64,000 bases of DNA from Candidatus Zixiibacteriota bacterium (GCA_030615745.1 JAUWYR010000004.1:1-64000), one strand, 5' to 3'. Shown: positions 7,515 to 16,747, numbered from the stretch's first letter. Made by a program: numbers and translations. The notes: generated by a model from the sequence alone, not told the origin.

Positions 7515-9681
7515 TAAAACTCCTTTGAATTTAGCTTTTTTGTGGCATATGCATCAGCCTTATTATAAAAGGCTGAAGGATGGAATCTATCAGATGCCTT
7601 GGGTGAGATTACATGGGTTAAAAGATTATTACGATATGGTAGCAATCCTTAACCAGTATCCATCAATCCATTTGACCTTCAACTTAGTTCCCTCTTTGAT
7701 TGAACAGCTCATAGATTATGGAGAAAAAAATGCTTATGATTTGCACCTTTATTTAACTGAAAAAAAAGCCTCTCAGCTTTCCTTTGATGAGAAACAACAG
7801 ATTTTGTCCACCTTTTTTAATGGAAATCTAAAGACCATGGTCTCTCCCCACTCAAGATTTTATCAGCTATGGGAGAAAAGAGGGAAAGATATTAAAGCTT
7901 CTGTTTCAAGGTATTCTACCCAGGATTTTTTAGACCTGCAGGTTTGGTCGAATTTAGCTTGGATAGATCCGATTTTCAAAAAAGACCCTGAAATCGCCTA
8001 TTTTTTCAAAAAGGGGGAGAACTTCACTGAGGATGATAAAAAGCTTTTGATTTTCAAGCAAAGAGAGATTTTAAAGAAAATACTTTTAGAATATAAAAAA
8101 TTAAAACAAAAAGGACAGATAGAAATTTCTTTTTCTCCCTATTTTCATCCGATAATGCCTTTGATCTTCAATGTAAGATCAGCCAAATTAGCCACCCCTG
8201 AAATCCAGCTACCGAAAGAAAGCTTCTCTTTTCCTGAGGATTTAGAAACTCAGATAGAGAAAGGAATAGAGTTATACAATAAAGTATTTGGGGATAATCC
8301 TGAAGGACTCTGGCCTCCTGAGGGTGCGGTGTCAGAAGATATTTTGCCCATACTTTCCAAATACGGTCTAAAATGGATAGCCTCAGATCAAAAGATACTT
8401 CTTCTAAGCTTACCAGCTTTTGATAAGAAAAGTCAACTCCCCTCAAAAGCTTCACTGTTTTTGCCATACAAAGTAAAAGATTGGGAAATTGCAATAGTTT
8501 TCAGGGATCATTTTTTATCCGATTTAATAGGTTTTGTTTACAGGGAATGGAACCCGGACGAGGCTACAGATGATTTTATAAAAAATTTACACACCATAAG
8601 AAAAAAAATCGGTGAAAAGGAGCTATCAAGAGCTTTAATCTCAGTGATTTTAGATGGAGAGAACTGCTGGGAATATTATTCTAATGATGGGCATGATTTT
8701 TTGAATCTATTATACAAAAAGATCGAAAATGACCCCCTTATAAGAACTGTGAAGATAAGTGAGTTTTTAGAAGAAAATCCTCCGCAAAATACCCTTCCAA
8801 GACTTTGGTCTGGTTCGTGGATAAATAGAGATTTCAAAATATGGATAGGTCATCCTGAGGATAATCTTGCCTGGGACCTTCTCAAGATGACCAGGGATGC
8901 ATTGGTGGAGTATGAGAAAAAAGCTTCTGGGGTGGATCCAGAAAAGCTCTCTTTATCCTGGAAGGAAATACATATCGCTGAGGGTTCGGATTGGTGCTGG
9001 TGGTATGGTGATGAACATCAAGGTCCATCTACTGATGAATTTGATCGATTGTTCAGATCGCACCTTTTAAATGTATATGAGCTTATTAAAAGAAAGCCAC
9101 CAGAGATTTTGTTCAAGCCTATACGAAAGGGAGGAGTTCCTTTGTATATTGAGGAGCCAACAGATTTTATTACACCAGCTTTAGATGGCAGAGAGACCCA
9201 CTATTTCGAATGGCAGAACGCTGGATTTTTGGATTGCGTTAAATCTGGTGGAGTTATGCATAAAGCATCACATCTGGTAAAAGCTTTGTTTTTCGGCTTC
9301 GACCAGGAAAACCTGTATTTCAGAATAGATTTTTCCACAGAGCAAAAAGATTATAGAAAAAAAGAATATCAATTCGATATTGAGTTCACCGAGCCATCCC
9401 AATGTAGGATATCTATCCAGAAAATGGAGGGTGAACTTTATAGATTGGACAAAGAGAAAAAAGAGTGGCAAAAAATTCCACAAAAAATAAAAGTTGTTAT
9501 TGATAAGATAATTGAGATAGCTTTGCCGATCAAATCTTTTGAATTTAAAAAGGATCAATCTATATGGTTTAGATTGATTGTATCCCAGGATAAAAAGGAG
9601 CTGGAAAGATGGCCACAAACTGATCTGATCAAATTTAACCTCCCTTTGGACAAAAAAAAGCCGATGTTTTGGGGTGTTTAA
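7498..9681 (+). CDS. glycoside hydrolase family 57 protein
   Basis: 727 residues with the GH57 barrel in front: region 1 HMHQPYY at 17-23, GQIEISFSPYFHPIMPL near 210, the nucleophile region GLWPPEGAVSEDILP near 270 (Glu in PPEG), and the acid/base region VILDGENCWEYY near 385. GSDWCWWYGDEHQG near 497 is typical of the C-terminal half of alpha-amylase/amylopullulanase-like GH57 members. A beta-rich domain fills 560-727. There is no signal peptide, so it is probably cytoplasmic and acts on alpha-1,4-glucans such as glycogen. Substrate specificity is uncertain. The start ATG at 7498 lies inside the preceding TPR gene. Confidence 0.9.
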   Translation: MGTSTDKTPLNLAFLWHMHQPYYKRLKDGIYQMPWVRLHGLKDYYDMVAILNQYPSIHLTFNLVPSLIEQLIDYGEKNAYDLHLYLTEKKASQLSFDEKQQILSTFFNGNLKTMVSPHSRFYQLWEKRGKDIKASVSRYSTQDFLDLQVWSNLAWIDPIFKKDPEIAYFFKKGENFTEDDKKLLIFKQREILKKILLEYKKLKQKGQIEISFSPYFHPIMPLIFNVRSAKLATPEIQLPKESFSFPEDLETQIEKGIELYNKVFGDNPEGLWPPEGAVSEDILPILSKYGLKWIASDQKILLLSLPAFDKKSQLPSKASLFLPYKVKDWEIAIVFRDHFLSDLIGFVYREWNPDEATDDFIKNLHTIRKKIGEKELSRALISVILDGENCWEYYSNDGHDFLNLLYKKIENDPLIRTVKISEFLEENPPQNTLPRLWSGSWINRDFKIWIGHPEDNLAWDLLKMTRDALVEYEKKASGVDPEKLSLSWKEIHIAEGSDWCWWYGDEHQGPSTDEFDRLFRSHLLNVYELIKRKPPEILFKPIRKGGVPLYIEEPTDFITPALDGRETHYFEWQNAGFLDCVKSGGVMHKASHLVKALFFGFDQENLYFRIDFSTEQKDYRKKEYQFDIEFTEPSQCRISIQKMEGELYRLDKEKKEWQKIPQKIKVVIDKIIEIALPIKSFEFKKDQSIWFRLIVSQDKKELERWPQTDLIKFNLPLDKKKPMFWGV

Positions 9682-9711
9682 ATTAACAATAAAAATCAAT
9701 AAGGAGGACCC

Positions 9712-10068
9712 ATGGAGGAACCGAAAGATTCTTCTGAAAAAACTACAGAAGACCAAGAAGAACAGAAAATGATCGAGGAGGGGAAAACAGCTGCTATTTT
9801 TGGCTACATCCCTTTTTTGTGCTTTATCCCTTTGATCAAGATGAAGGATAATCCATTTGCTTTAAAGCATGGGAAACAGGGATTGATTCTTTTTTTAATC
9901 GAGATCATTGCAGTTGTATTTCTATTGCCCAAAATCAGCGATCTTTTCTGGACTGCTGTTCTAATTTTGTGTCTGGTTTTTGTCCTTTTGGGTATTCTTT
10001 ATGTTCTTCAAGGGAAAACCTGGAAGATCCCCTATATTGGAGATTTAGCGGAGAAGCTAAAGATCTGA
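9712..10068 (+). CDS. small DUF4870-like membrane protein
   Basis: 118 residues: a 25-residue charged Glu/Lys/Gln head, then three hydrophobic stretches. The segment AAIFGYIPFLCFIPL, then NPFALKHGKQGLILF, resembles the DUF4870 family of uncharacterised membrane proteins (HxKQGLxLF). The ribosome site AAGGAGG lies 6 nt before ATG. It is 30 nt behind the GH57 gene and may share its transcript. The function of the family is unknown. Confidence 0.75.
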   Translation: MEEPKDSSEKTTEDQEEQKMIEEGKTAAIFGYIPFLCFIPLIKMKDNPFALKHGKQGLILFLIEIIAVVFLLPKISDLFWTAVLILCLVFVLLGILYVLQGKTWKIPYIGDLAEKLKI

Positions 10069-10330
10069 TTTTGTGTCTTTGGTTTAATAAAGATTTGAAT
10101 CTATTGCTTCATCAACAATGTTTTCGTAAGTTTTTTAATTTGAGTCTGTAACTAAAGAGGTATTGTTGGTCGCTCTTGGACGGATGTTCTCATCCGTCCT
10201 CCCGTTCGGCTGGATGATTCGCATGAATGCCTCAAGGTCAAGAGACATACGCATAACATCCAGCCGGAGCACAAAAAAGTAACATTTTGTTAGTTGCTGG
10301 ACACTATTTTTTAAAAAGTTTTAAGACTTT
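10069..10330. repeat. gap with nested palindromic repeats
   Basis: GGACGGATG, then a short loop and CATCCGTCC, forms a hairpin near 10177-10200. From 10207 CGGCTGGATG pairs with CATCCAGCCG ending at 10266. Its loop holds a copy of the TCAAGAGA/CATACGCA repeat words (AAGGTCAAGAGACATACGCA), so one repeat sits inside the loop of another. No gene is seen. Confidence 0.7.
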
Positions 10331-10356
10331 AAAGCAGGCAAAAGTCTGCTTTTTTG
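10331..10356 (+). terminator. intrinsic terminator before the acyl-CoA synthetase gene
   Basis: AAAGCAGGC, AAAA, GTCTGCTTT with a T-run; one mismatch in the stem. Confidence 0.7.
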
Positions 10357-10359
10357 TGT

Positions 10360-10388
10360 TTGACAATTATACTCATAATCAATATTTT
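10360..10388 (+). promoter_or_regulatory. promoter of the acyl-CoA synthetase gene
   Basis: TTGACA (10360-10365), 17 nt, TATTTT (10383-10388). It lies inside a longer open frame that begins at 10354, which argues that translation starts at the later ATG 10408. Confidence 0.7.
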
Positions 10389-10407
10389 TATTAAAGAAAA
10401 GGTTAAA

Positions 10408-12141
10408 ATGAAATATTTGAATACAAAAGAATTGAAAAAGCTAACTTTGACTCAGATACTCGAACTCAGCGCCAAGACCTACGCTGATCAAATATGCATG
10501 TACTATCACAAAGTGGATAAATTTGTTGGACTCAGCTATAGAGAGATAGATTTGAAATCAAAAGCTTTTGCCCGTGGTTTAATCGAGTTAGGAGTTGAAA
10601 AAGGGGATAGAATAGCAGTCTTATCAGAGAATAGACCGGAGTGGGGAATATCATATTTTGGGATACTTTTAGCTGGAGGGATTGTTCTTCCTTTGGATCC
10701 TTGTTTGAAGATCTCAGAGCTCAAGCATATAATCCGGGAAGCAAAAGCCAAGCTAGTGGTGACATCTGTAAAATTTATCTCAGACCTTGAGGAGATTTCA
10801 AATTCTTTAACTTTTCTTCAAAAAATAATCTGTATGGATGATATGCCCCAAAAAAGCTCTGTTCCTTTTTCCCAGTTACTTAAAGTTAGAGGGGAATCTA
10901 CAAAGGATGTGTTCTACCCGAAATTAGATGATATTGCTTCCGTGATCTATACCTCGGGCACTACCGGAAGCTCAAAAGGTGTGGTTTTGACTCATAAGAA
11001 CATTATCTCCTGTATATGGGGTTTACAAAAGAGGATCGATTTTGATTCATCCGATAATTTTCTTTCGATTCTGCCTCTCCATCACGCTTTCGAGTGCACC
11101 TGCGGATTTTTGACCCCTATTTCAAAAGGTGCCAAGATCACTTTCGCTCGCAGCCTGAAATCCAAAGAGATTTTAGAGGATATAAAAAATTCAGAGGCAA
11201 CTATTATGTTAGGGGTCCCTTTGCTTTTTGAGAAGATGCTTTCAGGTATTTTCAGAGCGGTAAAAAGGCGTCCTTTTTTTGTTCGGGCTCTTTTCAAAGC
11301 CAACTTAGGAGTGGTTAAATTTTTGAAGAAAGCTTTTAAGATAAATTTTGGGAAGGCTCTATTTAAAGGGTTACGCAAAAAGGCAGGACTGTCCAGCTTA
11401 CGTCTATTTTTCTGTGGAGGAGCGCCTTTAGATCCAAAAGTTGCCCAGGGTTTTGATCTTTTGGGGATAAAGTTTTTGCAAGGATATGGTTTGACTGAGA
11501 CCTCTCCGGTCTTAACAGTTAATCCCCAAAAAAATCCCAAACACGAATCTGTGGGGCTCCCTATCCCTGGAGTTGAGCTGAAGATTTTAAATCCGGATAA
11601 AAAAGGTATCGGCGAAATTGCTGCCAGGGGGGATTTGGTGATGGAAGGATATTATAACAACGAGAAGGCGACATCAGAAGTTTTTAAAGATGGCTGGTTT
11701 TTAACCGGGGATTCCGGGTGGGTGGACCGGAATGGATACTATTATGTTGTGGGTAGGTTAAAAAATGTGATCGTTACTCGGGCTGGCAAAAATGTCTATC
11801 CTGAGGAGTTAGAAAATGAATTAAACAAATCTCCTTTTATCTTAGAATCTTTAGTTTTAGGAAGACCTACTCCTGGGGGAAAAGGGGAGGAGCCCTATGC
11901 CATAATCGTTCCGGACTATGACTATTTTGACCAGGTAGCGGAAAAGGATGGGGTGGTCTTTGATGAGGAGAAGATAGAGATGACCATAAAATCTGAGATT
12001 GTGGAATGCTGTTCCAACATCGCAGATTACAAAAGGATCAAAGGATTTAAAATAAGAGAGGAGGAGTTCGAGAAGACGACTACCAAGAAGATAAAAAGGT
12101 ATCTTTATGAGCATAAGGTGGTGAGAGTGTCAGCGGATTGA
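10408..12141 (+). CDS. long-chain acyl-CoA synthetase (AMP-forming)
   Basis: Activates fatty acids to acyl-CoA through an acyl-adenylate. 577 residues; the ANL-superfamily motifs are complete: P-loop YTSGTTGSSKGV near 182, GYGLTETSP near 359, TGDSGWVDRNGYYYVVGR near 432 and the hinge/Lys region KNVYPEELE. The start is ATG 10408 behind AAAGG; upstream codons would lie in the promoter. The last four codons and the stop (12127-12141) overlap a nonamer repeat array, so the C-terminus VSAD is repeat-derived. It stands alone between a promoter and repeats. Chain-length preference is unknown. Confidence 0.92.
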   Translation: MKYLNTKELKKLTLTQILELSAKTYADQICMYYHKVDKFVGLSYREIDLKSKAFARGLIELGVEKGDRIAVLSENRPEWGISYFGILLAGGIVLPLDPCLKISELKHIIREAKAKLVVTSVKFISDLEEISNSLTFLQKIICMDDMPQKSSVPFSQLLKVRGESTKDVFYPKLDDIASVIYTSGTTGSSKGVVLTHKNIISCIWGLQKRIDFDSSDNFLSILPLHHAFECTCGFLTPISKGAKITFARSLKSKEILEDIKNSEATIMLGVPLLFEKMLSGIFRAVKRRPFFVRALFKANLGVVKFLKKAFKINFGKALFKGLRKKAGLSSLRLFFCGGAPLDPKVAQGFDLLGIKFLQGYGLTETSPVLTVNPQKNPKHESVGLPIPGVELKILNPDKKGIGEIAARGDLVMEGYYNNEKATSEVFKDGWFLTGDSGWVDRNGYYYVVGRLKNVIVTRAGKNVYPEELENELNKSPFILESLVLGRPTPGGKGEEPYAIIVPDYDYFDQVAEKDGVVFDEEKIEMTIKSEIVECCSNIADYKRIKGFKIREEEFEKTTTKKIKRYLYEHKVVRVSAD

Positions 12142-12217
12142 ACGGATTTAGCGGAGAAATTCGCAGCAGATGGAACAGATGAATTCACAGCAGATTAAGC
12201 AGATTGAACGGATAATT
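12134..12217. repeat. nonamer array with hexamer spacers, left of the TPR gene
   Basis: Eight 9-nt units of the type CRGATKRAA (CGGATTGAA, CGGATTTAG, CAGATGGAA) are interrupted twice by 6-nt words TCGCAG and TCACAG. All spacings are multiples of 3. A sister array lies at 14252-14371; the two share the run around CAGATGGAACAGATGAAT. Confidence 0.85.
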
Positions 12218-12221
12218 ATTT

Positions 12222-12279
12222 TGTAGGGGCGGGGCTTGTTGAGCTTGGCGAAATCCCGATTTATCGGGGTCCCCGCCCT
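12222..12279. repeat. TGTAGGGGCGGGG palindromic repeat
   Basis: GGGGCGGGG at the left pairs with CCCCGCCC at the right, enclosing TTGTTGAGC and the small hairpin CCCGATTTATCGGG. Related copies: 14375-14429, 28134-28233, 35479-35535 and 35584-35612. Confidence 0.8.
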
Positions 12280-12311
12280 GAGGCAGAGAAATGTTTAACA
12301 AAGGGGAAAGG

Positions 12312-14246
12312 ATGAAAAAGATATTTGTTTTTGTGATTTTGGCTTTGGTTCTTGTTGGTTTTGTTGGGGGGCAGGAAAGAGATACCCTCAAAGTTTCGCA
12401 ACAAGTGGAGAGTTTGAAAGCTGAGATTGAGGAACTTAAAAAGGATGTGTATGAGAAAAGCATTGAGGGAATCAACAGAAGTATAAGCAATGTGAATACG
12501 GTTGCCACAGTCATAGGAGCAGTTGTTGTGTTACTTGGTATCATAGGCGGCATTACCCTGTGGAGGGCTGCTAAAGCTGAACGAGAACTTAGAACAGACG
12601 TGAAGGATACGAGGCGGGAACTCAGGGAGGACACAAAGGATATGAAACAGGAACTTAGAGAAGATATAAAGGAAATGAGGGGAAGAGTAGAAAGTGAATG
12701 CCAAAGAGTGGAGAATATGGCAGACAAAATTGCAACAGTAAAAGATGAGGTAGAAGAAGCTAAAAAGAACATGACAAAAATCCTTATAAAGGAAACCGAG
12801 AAAGCAGGTAAATCAAGAGAGGAGATAGAGGCTATAAAATCTTCGGCTGACAAAACGGTTAAAGAGATGGAAAGTAAGTATAAAGAAATGGTGGAACTTG
12901 TAGAAGAAGCGAAATCGATCTTACAGGACACCACAGAGCAAAAGAAAGCGGCTGAGGAAGCGGCAAGAAAAGCTGAAGCAGAAAGACTTTTTGCGGAAGC
13001 GTATTCGTTAGTTGAAAGAGGAAGGTTGGAGGAAGGCATAGAAACGTATGAGAAAGTAATAAAGTTAACTCCTAAGGATGCAGATGCCTATAACAACTGG
13101 GGTGTTGCTCTTTCAGATTTAGCGGATTTGAAAGAAGATGAGGCTTTATATCGAGAGTCTTTTGAGAAGTATGCTTTAGCAGTAAAATATAAAAAGGATT
13201 ATCATGAAGCCTATTACAACTGGGGTCTAACTCTTACTGACTTAGCAGATTTAGAGGAAGGTGAGGGTTTATACAGAGAATCTTTTAAGAAATATGCTTT
13301 AGCTGTGAAATACAAAAAGGATGATCATGAAACCTATTACAACTGGGGTGTTGCTCTTTCAAATTTAGCGGATTTGAAAAAGGATGAGACTTTATATCGA
13401 GAATCTTTTGAGAAGTATGCTTTAGCAGTAAAATACAAAGAGGACGATCATTTAGTCTATAACAACTGGGGTTTAACCCTTTCTAAGTTAGCCGATTTTA
13501 AAAAGGATGAAAGACTTTATGGTGAATCTTTTGAGAAGTTTGTTTTAGCAGTAAAATACAAAGAGGATTTTGATGGAGCCTATTACAACTGGGGTAATGC
13601 CCTATCTGCCTTAGCAAAGTTGAAGAAGGATGAAACTCTTTATCGTAAATCTTTTGAGAAGTTTGCTTTGGCAGTAAAATACAAAGAGGATTTTCATGAA
13701 GCCTACAACAACTGGGGTTTAGCTCTTTCTGACTTAGCAGATTTAGAGCAAGATGAGGGTTTATACCAAGAATCTTTTAAGAAGTATGCTTTGGCTGTAA
13801 AATATAAAAAGGGTGATTATGAAACCTATTACAACTGGGGTGATGCTCTTTCAGATTTAGCGGATTTGAAAAAGGATGAGGCTTTATATCGAGAATCTTT
13901 TGAGAAGTATGCTTTAGCAGTAAAATACAAAAAGGATTATCATGAAGCCTATTTCGACTGGGGTACTGTGCTATTAGAGTTTGGAAAACTAACAAAAGAA
14001 AAGCAGTTCTTTATACAGGCTTTAGAAAAAATTGAAAAAACTATTGAGATTAAAAAAGAAGATGTAGATGCTTGGTATAATAAAACCTGTGCTTACTCAT
14101 TATTAAATGAAAAAGATAAAGCATTAGAATGTCTCAAAAAAGCAATTGAATTGGACCCATCGTTGAAAGAATATGCCAGAAAAGATAAAGATGAGGATTT
14201 CAAGTGGTTGTGGAAGGACGAGGATTTTAAGAAGTTGGTGGAGTAG
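12312..14246 (+). CDS. secreted or anchored coiled-coil protein with seven near-identical 42-residue TPR units
   Basis: 644 residues from ATG 12312 (GGGGAAAGG upstream; a frame start 21 nt earlier lacks support). A cleavable signal or first hydrophobic segment covers 1-20, a second hydrophobic helix about 62-84 and a charged coiled coil about 85-235. Then TPR units take over: seven 42-residue repeats at about 258-551 with the core YNWGxALSDLADLKKDExLY, then RESFEKYALAVKYK, a degenerate eighth and a final TPR. Repeats are nearly identical at DNA level, so copy number may vary by recombination. TPRs are protein-binding scaffolds; the partner is unknown. The gene is bracketed by nonamer arrays and G/C palindromes, like an inserted cassette. 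Confidence 0.85.
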   Translation: MKKIFVFVILALVLVGFVGGQERDTLKVSQQVESLKAEIEELKKDVYEKSIEGINRSISNVNTVATVIGAVVVLLGIIGGITLWRAAKAERELRTDVKDTRRELREDTKDMKQELREDIKEMRGRVESECQRVENMADKIATVKDEVEEAKKNMTKILIKETEKAGKSREEIEAIKSSADKTVKEMESKYKEMVELVEEAKSILQDTTEQKKAAEEAARKAEAERLFAEAYSLVERGRLEEGIETYEKVIKLTPKDADAYNNWGVALSDLADLKEDEALYRESFEKYALAVKYKKDYHEAYYNWGLTLTDLADLEEGEGLYRESFKKYALAVKYKKDDHETYYNWGVALSNLADLKKDETLYRESFEKYALAVKYKEDDHLVYNNWGLTLSKLADFKKDERLYGESFEKFVLAVKYKEDFDGAYYNWGNALSALAKLKKDETLYRKSFEKFALAVKYKEDFHEAYNNWGLALSDLADLEQDEGLYQESFKKYALAVKYKKGDYETYYNWGDALSDLADLKKDEALYRESFEKYALAVKYKKDYHEAYFDWGTVLLEFGKLTKEKQFFIQALEKIEKTIEIKKEDVDAWYNKTCAYSLLNEKDKALECLKKAIELDPSLKEYARKDKDEDFKWLWKDEDFKKLVE

Positions 14247-14251
14247 GTCAG

Positions 14252-14371
14252 CGGATTTATCAACGGATAGAACGGATTTAGCGGATGGATTCCCAACAGA
14301 TGGAATAGATGGATTCACAGCAGATGGAACAGATGAATTCACAGCAGATGAAACGGATTAAGCGGATGATT
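14252..14371. repeat. nonamer array with hexamer spacers, right of the TPR gene
   Basis: Ten nonamers (CGGATAGAA, CGGATTTAG, CAGATGGAA, CAGATGAAT and so on) are interrupted by TCCCAA and twice by TCACAG, plus one 3-nt word. It begins 5 nt after the TPR-gene stop. Confidence 0.85.
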
Positions 14372-14374
14372 ATA

Positions 14375-14429
14375 TTGTAGGGGCGGGGGGGTCCCCGCCT
14401 ATGGGTGGAGACAAGCTCCACTCCTACAA
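14375..14429. repeat. cloverleaf-like palindromic repeat at the xseA start
   Basis: An outer stem TTGTAGG/CCTACAA encloses two inner hairpins, GGCGGGG with CCCCGCC, and GTGGAG with CTCCAC. It ends 16 nt before the xseA start and supplies the 15 extra upstream codons of the open frame, which are therefore not counted as gene. Confidence 0.75.
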
Positions 14430-14445
14430 GAGAGGAAGGAAAAGT

Positions 14446-15648
14446 ATGCAGCCGAAAATTTACACGGTTACTGAAATCACCAGAGAGGTTAAAGATTTAT
14501 TAGAGGAAAATATACCTCCTGTCTGGGTTGAGGGAGAAATCTCCAATTATACCTTGCACTCATCCGGACACCGTTATTTCTCCTTGAAAGATGAGAACTC
14601 ACAGATAAGGTGCGTTTTCTGGAGATGGCAGGCTTTCTCCCTTTCTTTTGAGCCTGAGGATGGGATGAAAGTCATTGCCCTGGGAAATATAACAGTCTAT
14701 GAGAAAGCAGGTCAATATCAGCTTTATGTGGAAAAGCTTCATCCCTTAGGAATCGGTAAATTAGAGCTCGAATTTCAAAGATTAAAAGAAAGACTTTATA
14801 AAGAGGGTCTTTTCGATGAACAACACAAAGTCCCCATTCCAGAATTTCCACAAGTTATAGGAGTGGTGACCTCACCAACTGGCGCAGCCATCAGAGACAT
14901 CGTGAAAATTATCCAAAGAAGGGCACCGGATGTTAATATAATATTAAATCCGGTCAGAGTTCAGGGCAAAGGGGCGAAAGAGGAGATCGCCCAGGCAATA
15001 AGAGATTTTAACCAATACAAAAAAGTCGACCTTTTAATAGTTGGAAGGGGCGGAGGGTCTTTGGAAGACCTGTGGGCTTTTAATGAGGAGGTTGTTGTTA
15101 GAGCAATTTATGATTCGAAGATACCGATTATATCCGCAGTTGGTCATGAGATAGATTTCACCATATCAGATTTCGTAGCAGACTTAAGAGCACCAACACC
15201 TTCTGCTGGAGCTGAACTTGCAGTGAGGGACAGAACAGAGTTAATAAAAGAGATGAATTCACTTTTGAATAAATTAGTCAGTTTACAAAAATCGACCATT
15301 GATCTTTTTAAAAGAGAAGTTGAATCTTTAGTAAAATCTTATGGATTTAAGCGTCCTTTGGATATGTTGACACAACTCTCCCAGAGAACAGATGAGCTTT
15401 ACAAAGCTTTATCAAAAGGGGTAAAAAATTTCTTTGAATTTAAGAAAAAATCCTTATCTTTGGTTTTGGGTAAGCTGAACGTCTTGTCACCCCTTTCTGT
15501 TTTTGAGAGGGGATTCAGCTTAACCCGCAAGTTGCCCGAGCTTATGATAATTAAGGATGCGGGTTTGCTTAAAAAAGATGATAGGGTAGAGGTCAAATTC
15601 CTTAAGGGGAAAATTGAGTCAAAGGTGGAGAAGATTGAAAAGGAATAA
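14446..15648 (+). CDS. xseA: exodeoxyribonuclease VII large subunit
   Basis: Catalytic subunit of ExoVII, a single-strand-specific exonuclease used in repair. 400 residues from ATG 14446 with AGAGGAAGGA upstream. The N-terminal OB-fold has VWVEGEISNYTLHSSGHRYF. The catalytic domain has the family segments VVTSPTGAAIRDI, RGGGSLEDLWAFNEE and SAVGHEIDFTISD. A C-terminal coiled coil follows for binding XseB. XseB follows 3 nt after the stop, the usual order. The gene opens the xseA-xseB-ispA-dxs-nadK block. Confidence 0.96.
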   Translation: MQPKIYTVTEITREVKDLLEENIPPVWVEGEISNYTLHSSGHRYFSLKDENSQIRCVFWRWQAFSLSFEPEDGMKVIALGNITVYEKAGQYQLYVEKLHPLGIGKLELEFQRLKERLYKEGLFDEQHKVPIPEFPQVIGVVTSPTGAAIRDIVKIIQRRAPDVNIILNPVRVQGKGAKEEIAQAIRDFNQYKKVDLLIVGRGGGSLEDLWAFNEEVVVRAIYDSKIPIISAVGHEIDFTISDFVADLRAPTPSAGAELAVRDRTELIKEMNSLLNKLVSLQKSTIDLFKREVESLVKSYGFKRPLDMLTQLSQRTDELYKALSKGVKNFFEFKKKSLSLVLGKLNVLSPLSVFERGFSLTRKLPELMIIKDAGLLKKDDRVEVKFLKGKIESKVEKIEKE

Positions 15649-15651
15649 AAG

Positions 15652-15885
15652 ATGGGAAAAGAAAAAAGCTTTGAAGAGGCTTTAAAAAGATTAGAGGAGA
15701 TTGTTCAAAAATTAGAGGGAGGAGACCTATCCCTGGATGAGTCCCTTTCACTTTTTGAAGAGGGGATAAATCTTTCACGATTTTGCACAAAAAAACTTGC
15801 TCAGGCAGAGAAAAAGGTGGAGAAGCTTTTAAAATTGGGAGAGGAGTTCAAATTAGAACCTCTGGATCTTGAAGAAGAGGAGTGA
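15652..15885 (+). CDS. xseB: exodeoxyribonuclease VII small subunit
   Basis: 77 residues, the usual size. [20 protein letters not shown], then [12 protein letters not shown], is the family signature of the helical hairpin that binds XseA. It is sandwiched tightly between xseA and ispA. Confidence 0.95.
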   Translation: MGKEKSFEEALKRLEEIVQKLEGGDLSLDESLSLFEEGINLSRFCTKKLAQAEKKVEKLLKLGEEFKLEPLDLEEEE

Positions 15886-15886
15886 A

Positions 15887-16747
15887 ATGGATTTCAAAAA
15901 ATATCTTGAGGAAAAAAGAAAATTAGTTAACGAAACACTCGACACTTTTCTGCCCGAAGAAAAAGAGAAGCCAAAGATTATTCATAAGGCCATGAGATAT
16001 TCAGTCTTTGCAGGTGGTAAAAGATTAAGACCGATCTTAGCAATAGCGGTATTTGAGCTTTTAGGGGGTAAAGGGAAAAAAATTTTACCTTCTGCTTGTG
16101 CCTTAGAGCTTATCCACACCTATTCTTTGATCCACGATGACTTACCTTGTATGGATGACGATGACTTAAGAAGGGGTAAGCCCACTTTGCACAAGGTATT
16201 TGGAGAGGGGATAGCTGTTTTAGCAGGTGATGCTCTGCACGCCTTAGCTTTTGAGCTTTTGATCTCTACCAAAAGACCAGATGTCGCCTTAGAAGTTGCA
16301 AAGGCTATCGGGACCAAAGGTATGATCGGAGGACAGGTTGCTGATCTTGAAGCTGAGGGAAAATCCAGAATAACGCTTCCTGAGGTCAAATATATCCACC
16401 AACACAAAACAGGAGCTTTGATAAAAGGATCGGTTATGGCAGGTGCGCTCTTAGCAGATGCCTCTCCCAAAAAGCTTTCCAAATTATCTGAATTTGGTCA
16501 AAATATAGGCTTGGCTTTCCAGATAATAGATGATATATTAGATGTGATCGGTAAAGAGAGATTAGTCGGAAAGAAAATCAAAAAAGATAAGCTCAAGGCT
16601 ACTTATCCTAAACTTATAGGAGTGGAAAAATCAAAAAAAATGGCAGAAAAGCTCATCCAACAGGCTAAAGACCAGCTCGGTATATTTAAAAGGAATGGAG
16701 CTATCTTAAAGAATTTAGCTGACTTTGTGGTGAATCGGAGCTTTTGA
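15887..16747 (+). CDS. ispA: farnesyl/geranylgeranyl diphosphate synthase
   Basis: A trans-prenyltransferase condensing IPP with allylic diphosphates. 286 residues from ATG 15887, 1 nt after the xseB stop; GAGG lies inside xseB. The first Asp-rich motif reads DDLPCMDDDDLRRGKPT and the second DDILD, here followed by VIGKE. GGKRLRP is the substrate-binding Arg/Lys segment. Together with dxs downstream it links isoprenoid precursor supply to prenyl chain formation. The product chain length is uncertain. The stop overlaps the dxs leader. Confidence 0.94.
   Translation: MDFKKYLEEKRKLVNETLDTFLPEEKEKPKIIHKAMRYSVFAGGKRLRPILAIAVFELLGGKGKKILPSACALELIHTYSLIHDDLPCMDDDDLRRGKPTLHKVFGEGIAVLAGDALHALAFELLISTKRPDVALEVAKAIGTKGMIGGQVADLEAEGKSRITLPEVKYIHQHKTGALIKGSVMAGALLADASPKKLSKLSEFGQNIGLAFQIIDDILDVIGKERLVGKKIKKDKLKATYPKLIGVEKSKKMAEKLIQQAKDQLGIFKRNGAILKNLADFVVNRSF

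Noticed and set aside
10354-10407. N-terminal extension of the acyl-CoA synthetase
   Set aside because: It coincides with a TTGACA/TATTTT promoter and has no ribosome site; ATG 10408 is preferred.
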